A stretch of 64,000 nt of DNA from NCBI RefSeq assembly GCF_002890915.1, contig NZ_POUT01000002.1, positions 372,001-436,000 on the forward strand, read 5' to 3'. The position numbers were made by a program, and so were the translations under genes. This DNA is from Stutzerimonas stutzeri. Lineage in GTDB: Bacteria > Pseudomonadota > Gammaproteobacteria > Pseudomonadales > Pseudomonadaceae. Within the stretch, counting starts at the first letter, position 1. Each line of letters opens with the position of its first letter. Below are positions 57,438 through 64,000 of this stretch, one piece after another. A model generated the notes under the pieces. That model worked only from the letters and a program-made list of their open reading frames with translations, did no database searches and was not told the origin of the DNA.

Positions 57438-57445
<8 letters not shown>
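56714..57445 (-). CDS. LolD/MacB-type ABC transporter ATPase
   Basis: 243 aa. Walker [11 protein letters not shown]-loop [16 protein letters not shown], signature [15 protein letters not shown] and [12 protein letters not shown]. Partner of the FtsX-type permease upstream (8-bp overlap). Confidence 0.92.
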
Positions 57446-58658
<1,213 letters not shown>

Positions 58659-58663
58659 CGGGT

Positions 58664-59881
58664 TCAGTCCTGGATGCCGCTGGGAATCGGCTGCTCGCGC
58701 ATGCGCACCCGCTGGCCATCCTCAGCTTCGCCGATCAGCACCCGGTCACCGGCCCGCAGGCCGTCCACCACCTCGCTCAGCGCAGTGCCGAGCAGGCCCA
58801 GGCGGATATCCACGCGCTCGGCCATGCCGTCGCGCACGCGCAACACCTGGGCCCGTTGGCCATTGCGCGCACGCAAGGCGTCGTTGGGCAGCACCAGCGC
58901 CCGGTCGCGGCGGCCGGTCTCGATATTCACCGAGACGGTCATCCCTTGGCGCAGGAAGTCGGCCGGCTCGAGCAGGTCGAGATGGACATCGATGGTGCCG
59001 CGTGATGTATCGACGCTGGGGGCGATGAAGCTGACCCGGGCCTCCAGCAGGCGATCGGGGTAGGCATCGGCGATGATCCGCGCCGCTTGCCCCAGTTCGA
59101 CCGGCGCCAGGTTCTTCTCGTCCAGCGGCAGCAGGATCTCGCTGCTGCCCGAGCGGGCGATTTCCAGGAGCGTGCGGCCCGGCTGGACCAGGTCGCCAGG
59201 CTCGACGTTGCGTGTCTGCACGATGCCGTCGACCTGGGCATGAATACGGGTTTTCGCCAGCGCGGCGCGGGCTGCTTCCAGGCGCTGGCGCAACACCTGC
59301 TCCTCGCTGCCGCCAGCGGCCAGCGCGGCCGCAGCGAGGCGCGCGCGGTCCCGTACCACGCGCGCGGCCAGTTCGGCTCGTCGGGCCTGCTCGAGCGCCT
59401 CGGAGGCCAGCAGCTTGCGCTCGAACAGCGTTTCGCGCCGCTTCAGTTCGCGCGTGGCCTGTTCGAAGTCGCTCTGCGCATCACGCAGGGTCGCCTCGGC
59501 TTGTGGCCGGCTGGATTCGGCCAGCTGGCGCAGGGCGGCTTCGGCTTCACCGAGGCGGGCGCGCGGTTCCTCGTCACGCAATTCCAGCAGCAGGTCGCCG
59601 GCCTTCACCGCGTCACCTTCGCGAACATGCCGCATGGCGACGACACCGGTGAGCTCACTGCCGACCTGGGCGATCGACAGGTGGTCGACCTCGCCGCTGG
59701 CGACCACGCGCTGCACCAGCGGCCGTGCCTCCAGCCGATAGCCGGGCAGCTCGGGGCCCTGCCAGCGGTGCCAGAGCAGCCAGGCACCGAGCGCTAACGG
59801 CAGGGCGAGCAACAGCAGCGAGCGGAAAGATTTGGCGGCAGGCAAGACGGACCACTCCCTGATACGGCCCGTGACGGCCAT
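58664..59881 (-). CDS. HlyD-type membrane-fusion protein
   Basis: 405 aa from the ATG at 59881. N-terminal membrane helix (about 20-38), lipoyl halves around a long coiled coil (about 105-225), and beta-barrel domains. With the permease and ATPase it forms a tripartite exporter. The start is uncertain: several ATGs lie upstream in frame. Confidence 0.87.
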   Translation of the reverse strand: MAVTGRIREWSVLPAAKSFRSLLLLALPLALGAWLLWHRWQGPELPGYRLEARPLVQRVVASGEVDHLSIAQVGSELTGVVAMRHVREGDAVKAGDLLLELRDEEPRARLGEAEAALRQLAESSRPQAEATLRDAQSDFEQATRELKRRETLFERKLLASEALEQARRAELAARVVRDRARLAAAALAAGGSEEQVLRQRLEAARAALAKTRIHAQVDGIVQTRNVEPGDLVQPGRTLLEIARSGSSEILLPLDEKNLAPVELGQAARIIADAYPDRLLEARVSFIAPSVDTSRGTIDVHLDLLEPADFLRQGMTVSVNIETGRRDRALVLPNDALRARNGQRAQVLRVRDGMAERVDIRLGLLGTALSEVVDGLRAGDRVLIGEAEDGQRVRMREQPIPSGIQD

Positions 59882-60047
59882 CGACACGCTTTCAAGCTTA
59901 CGAACAAACACTCGGCAATGGTACAGCGTGGGCATTTCGTCGCGGTTGGGCCGGCGAGCCTGGCCATGGCTCCGATCTATCGGGGCCATAGCTTCGGCCT
60001 GGCCGGCGGCGGGGTACAATGGTGGCCCGCTTTCCGGATCCCGACCC

Positions 60048-60980
60048 ATGGCTACTACCGCTCAAAGTCCTGTCGTCAACCTGCGCTCCGCCTGGCTCGC
60101 CCAGGCGCAGACCTATCCCGGGATCGCCCTGGGGCTGGCTGCAACGGCATTGATCGTCGTGCTGTTGCTCGTCGTCGGCAGCGTCAGCGCCTTCCAGGGC
60201 GCTCAGGCAGGCAACATCCGCTATGCGATGCTGGGTGGCAGTGCCGGTTTTATCGCCACGACCGTCGGCGCTTTCCTGGCCATTGGCCTGCGCAACATTT
60301 CCACGCGCACCCAGGACAGCATGCTCGGCTTCGCTGCCGGCATGATGCTGGCGGCCAGTGCGTTCTCGCTGATTCTGCCCGGCCTGGAAGCCGGTCGCGA
60401 GATCTTCGGCAACGGTCCGGCGGCGGCCTTGACCGTGGTGGTCGGGCTCGGAATCGGCGTGCTGCTGATGCTCGGCCTGGATTATTTCACCCCGCACGAG
60501 CATGCGAGCACCGGCCCTTGCGGCCCTGACTGCGAGCGGCTCAACCGAGTATGGCTGTTCGTGCTGGCAATCGCCCTGCACAACATCCCGGAGGGGATGG
60601 CGATCGGTGTGAGCTTCGCCAATGGCGACATGAGCGTCGGGCTGCCGCTGACCACCGCCATTTCCCTCCAGGACATCCCGGAAGGGCTGGCGGTTGCGCT
60701 GGCGCTGCGGACCACCGGCCTGTCCGCGCTGGCTTCGGCACTGGTGGCCGCGGCATCCGGGCTCATGGAGCCGGTTGGTGCGCTGGTGGGGATTGGCATG
60801 TCCAGCGGTTTTGCCGTCGCCTATCCGGTCAGCCTGGGGTTGGCGGCGGGTGCGATGATCTTCGTGGTATCCCATGAAGTCATCCCGGAAACCCACCGCA
60901 ACGGTCACCAGACGCCTGCCACGCTGGGCCTGATGGTGGGGTTCGCGGTGATGATGTTCCTGGATACCGCGCTGGGCTGA
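60048..60980 (+). CDS. ZIP-family metal transporter (GufA type)
   Basis: 310 aa from the ATG at 60048. About eight membrane helices. Metal motifs HNIPEGMAIG and QDIPEGLAVA; a His-containing loop (PHEHASTGPCGPDC). Probably zinc or another divalent metal. Divergent from the HlyD-type gene. Confidence 0.9.
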   Translation: MATTAQSPVVNLRSAWLAQAQTYPGIALGLAATALIVVLLLVVGSVSAFQGAQAGNIRYAMLGGSAGFIATTVGAFLAIGLRNISTRTQDSMLGFAAGMMLAASAFSLILPGLEAGREIFGNGPAAALTVVVGLGIGVLLMLGLDYFTPHEHASTGPCGPDCERLNRVWLFVLAIALHNIPEGMAIGVSFANGDMSVGLPLTTAISLQDIPEGLAVALALRTTGLSALASALVAAASGLMEPVGALVGIGMSSGFAVAYPVSLGLAAGAMIFVVSHEVIPETHRNGHQTPATLGLMVGFAVMMFLDTALG

Positions 60981-60996
60981 CGGTGCGCTGGCGGGG

Positions 60997-61431
60997 CTTC
61001 TGGCAGGCCTGCGGCCAGCAGTCGCCGCGAGGTCGCGCCTCCCACGGGTTCGGTGTCGCTAACTGCTTTTCGTGGGGCCCGCCCCCGGGCGATGCTTCTG
61101 GAACTTCTGGCAGGCCTGCGGCCAGCAGTCGCCGCGAGGTCGCGCCTCCCACGGGTTCGGTGTCGCCAACTGCTTTTCGTGGGGCCCGACCCCGGGGCGA
61201 TGCTTTTGGATCTTCTGGCAGGCCCGCGGCCAGCAGTCGCCGCGAGGTCGCGCCTCCCACGGGTTCGGTGTCGCCAGCTGCTTTTCGTGGGAGGCCCGAC
61301 CCCGGGGCGATGCTTTTGGCTCTTCTGGTAGGCCTGCGGCCAGCAATCGCCGCGAGGTCGCGCCTCCCACGGGTTCGGTGTCGCCAAGTGCTTTTCGTGG
61401 GAGGCCCGACCCCGGGGCGATGCTTTTGGCT
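60997..61431 (+). repeat. Four-copy tandem REP array (107-110 bp units)
   Basis: Units start at 60997, 61104, 61212 and 61322. Each holds two palindromic REP arms (CAGCAGTCGCCGCGAGGTCGC and GTGGGAGGCCCGACC types). It is the same REP family as in the 39959 array, in reverse orientation. The 463-bp gap from 60981 to 61443 has no gene. Confidence 0.92.
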
Positions 61432-61443
61432 TCAAGCTTCCGC

Positions 61444-62169
61444 TTACGGCTTGTCCGGTTGGGTTTGCATGATCAACTCGACGCGACGGTTGCTGGCACG
61501 GCCCTGGTCGCTGGCATTGTCGCCGAGCGGCCGGGTGTCGGCGTAGCCGGTGGCGCTCATGCGCGTCGCGTCGATGCCGGCGAGCTGCAGGTAGCGCACC
61601 ACGCTGCTGGCGCGGCTGGCCGAGAGCTCCCAGTTGGATGGGAAACGCTCGGTCTGGATCGGCAGGTTGTCGGTGTGGCCCTCGACGAGGATCCGGTAAT
61701 GGTTCGCCGCCAGGGTTGGAATCAGGCGGTCGATCACGTCCAGGCCGGCATTTTCCAGCTCGGCCTGGCCAGAGCCGAAGAGAATCTCGCTGCTGATGCG
61801 AAAGCTGATGCTGCCATCGTTGACGATCACCTCGATATCCTTTCCCAGGTCCATCGTCGGCGTATCGTGCGTATCCGCTTCGGCCGGCGTATTCATCGCT
61901 GCCTCGGCGACGATCGGCGGGATCGGCTGGGTCGGTGTCGCCGGTTCCAGTGAAATGTCGCCGAAGGTCTGGACGATGCTGTCGGTGGCGGCGGGCTGGT
62001 TGCTCTGGCCGTCGCCCTTGCCGGCCAGGGCGAGCATGACCACCAGCATCACCAGCAGCAGGGTGAGCATGTCGAGATAGGTCAGCAGCCAGGCTTCCTG
62101 TTCCTCTTCCTGGCGCGGTTCGATATGCCACTTGGCGAAGTGGCCGCCCTGCGACGCCTGGCCGTTCAT
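61444..62169 (-). CDS. MotB-like protein with OmpA domain (second stator type)
   Basis: 241 aa from the ATG at 62169. One helix with a channel Asp33 in WLLTYLDMLTLLLVMLVVM, and an OmpA-like domain (VEGHTDNLPIQTERFPSNWELSASRASSVV, SNRRVELIM). Partner of the MotA-like gene one base upstream. Distinct from MotD (241 against 278 aa; different linker). Confidence 0.87.
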   Translation of the reverse strand: MNGQASQGGHFAKWHIEPRQEEEQEAWLLTYLDMLTLLLVMLVVMLALAGKGDGQSNQPAATDSIVQTFGDISLEPATPTQPIPPIVAEAAMNTPAEADTHDTPTMDLGKDIEVIVNDGSISFRISSEILFGSGQAELENAGLDVIDRLIPTLAANHYRILVEGHTDNLPIQTERFPSNWELSASRASSVVRYLQLAGIDATRMSATGYADTRPLGDNASDQGRASNRRVELIMQTQPDKP

Positions 62170-62170
62170 C

Positions 62171-62983
62171 TCAGGCGTCCTGCGGCTTGATGCGCTGCGC
62201 GGCGCCGTTGCTGCCGTCGCGGATCTCGTCATCGTGGTGGGCGATGAAGGACTTCAGCGTCTCGCGCATGTACGCCGGGCTGCGGCGGTTGCACATCATC
62301 GAGATGCCCTGCATCACCAGATTCATCAGCGCGACGCGCTGTTCGGTGCGGCGCTCGAGTTTCACCGCCACGGGCTTGAGGATCAGGTTGGCCAGCAGCA
62401 CGCCGTAGAAGGTGGTCATCAGGGCCACGGCGAGGCTGCGGCCGATCAGCTCCATGTCACCGCTGCCGAGCATGAACATCAGGTTGATCAGCCCGACCAG
62501 GGTGCCGATCATGCCGAACGCCGGGGCATAGCTGGCCATGGCGCGGAACAGTTGCGCTTCGGCGTTCTCCCGCGCGCGCAGCCGGGCGATGCGCCATTGC
62601 AGCAGGTCGAGGATGTCCTCTTCCGGGGTGTTGTCGATCACCAATTGCACCCCGGTGCGCAGGAACGGATTGCTGACCTTTTCCACTGCGCGCTCGACCG
62701 CCTGAAGGTCGCCGCTGATCCACAGCCGGGAAATCTGCACCAGTTCTTCGAGGTCCTGGCGGGTGTACAGCCGCTCGTTGCGTAGCACGGTCCAGATCAG
62801 CCCGAACACCCGCATGACCTCCCGCAGCGGGTAGCTGATGAACGTCGCGGCCAGGGTGCCGACCAGGACGATGCCGAGGCTGGGCAGGTCGATGAACAGT
62901 GATGGATCTTCCGCGGCGAACAGCATCACGACGGTCAACAGCCCGATGCTCGCGATAATGCCGATCAGGGTTGAAGGATTCAT
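62171..62983 (-). CDS. MotA/PomA-like proton-channel protein
   Basis: 270 aa, four membrane helices. MotA-type blocks PSLGIVLVGTLAATFISYPL and YAPAFGMIGTLVGLINLMFML. Longer than MotC (246 aa). It could be an extra flagellar stator or a different ion-driven motor; ion type cannot be read safely. Confidence 0.88.
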   Translation of the reverse strand: MNPSTLIGIIASIGLLTVVMLFAAEDPSLFIDLPSLGIVLVGTLAATFISYPLREVMRVFGLIWTVLRNERLYTRQDLEELVQISRLWISGDLQAVERAVEKVSNPFLRTGVQLVIDNTPEEDILDLLQWRIARLRARENAEAQLFRAMASYAPAFGMIGTLVGLINLMFMLGSGDMELIGRSLAVALMTTFYGVLLANLILKPVAVKLERRTEQRVALMNLVMQGISMMCNRRSPAYMRETLKSFIAHHDDEIRDGSNGAAQRIKPQDA

Positions 62984-63097
62984 CGAAACTCCGTTTCATG
63001 GCGATGCTTGGAAGCGCGCGATGATAGCACCTGGCTATCGCGCCCGGCAGCCATCGACGGGAAGACCCGAAGCGGGCGTGCTGCCCGCCGCCCTCGC

Positions 63098-64000
<903 letters not shown>

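Noticed and set aside
60997..61431. CRISPR array
   Set aside because: Units are contiguous 107-110-bp tandem copies with internal palindromes and no unique spacers; these are REP repeats.

Overview
The window looks like the chromosome of a polarly flagellated Pseudomonas in the broad sense (Pseudomonas/Stutzerimonas). Coding sequence is GC-rich, and gene order follows the Pseudomonas flagellar/chemotaxis locus (flhA-flhF-fleN-fliA-cheYZAB-motCD-parC-parP-cheW), ccmA-I, fleQSR and an htpX/alaA/msrB/gpx block. REP-type repeats are typical of the genus. Species was not determined.

Layout. (1) 1-4493: the 3' end of flhB, sodC, then a small chromosomal integron: a frameshifted intI integrase, its attI side, and two cassettes proved by exactly complementary core sites. 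Cassette 1 carries a membrane DnaJ-domain protein plus a zinc-ribbon membrane protein. Cassette 2 carries an NTF2-like lipoprotein whose start looks frameshifted. (2) 4494-18526: flhA to the DUF2802 gene. A sigma-54 promoter sits directly before flhA and a sigma-28-like promoter before parP. (3) 18675-20954: rhodanese, an FlhB-like C-terminal-domain protein and a FliK-type protein. (4) 21089-28057: cytochrome c maturation operon ccmABCDEFGHI, with a 58-aa ccmD. (5) 28084-33681: lipoprotein, fliT (sigma-28 promoter), fleQ and fleSR (sigma-54 promoter). (6) 33745-42326: tpm, DUF2959, htpX, alaA, msrB, gpx, a DUF815 ATPase whose 3' end lies in a three-copy 276-bp tandem array, a GST and a membrane protein. 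(7) 42541-42766: tRNA-Glu and tRNA-Gly with a strong promoter and a terminator. (8) 42916-49710: an AraC-regulated FAD/ThDP enzyme pair, and a TetR-regulated coniferyl-type aldehyde dehydrogenase. (9) 49763-56553: a sulfide/persulfide cluster with a CsoR-family and a BigR-type regulator, YeeE/YedE halves, DUF2892, rhodanese, SulP, a DUF442-SQR fusion and a persulfide dioxygenase. (10) 56714-64000: an HlyD/FtsX/LolD-type exporter, a ZIP transporter, a four-copy REP array, a MotA/MotB-like pair and a partial renalase-like oxidoreductase.

How it works together. FleQ with RpoN, then FleSR, then FliA (held back by the anti-sigma FlgM, not in this window) form the flagellar hierarchy. The sigma-54 and sigma-28 sites seen here fit it. 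FlhF/FleN set flagellar place and number, and ParC/ParP/CheA/CheW place the chemosensory array. The sulfur cluster gives a coherent route: sulfide to persulfide (SQR), to sulfite (dioxygenase/rhodanese), with transporters and two thiol-type sensors.

The least described parts are the cassette-1 gene pair, the gene-3'-end/REP tandem array and the extra MotAB-like pair. All calls come from reading the sequence; no database search was run.
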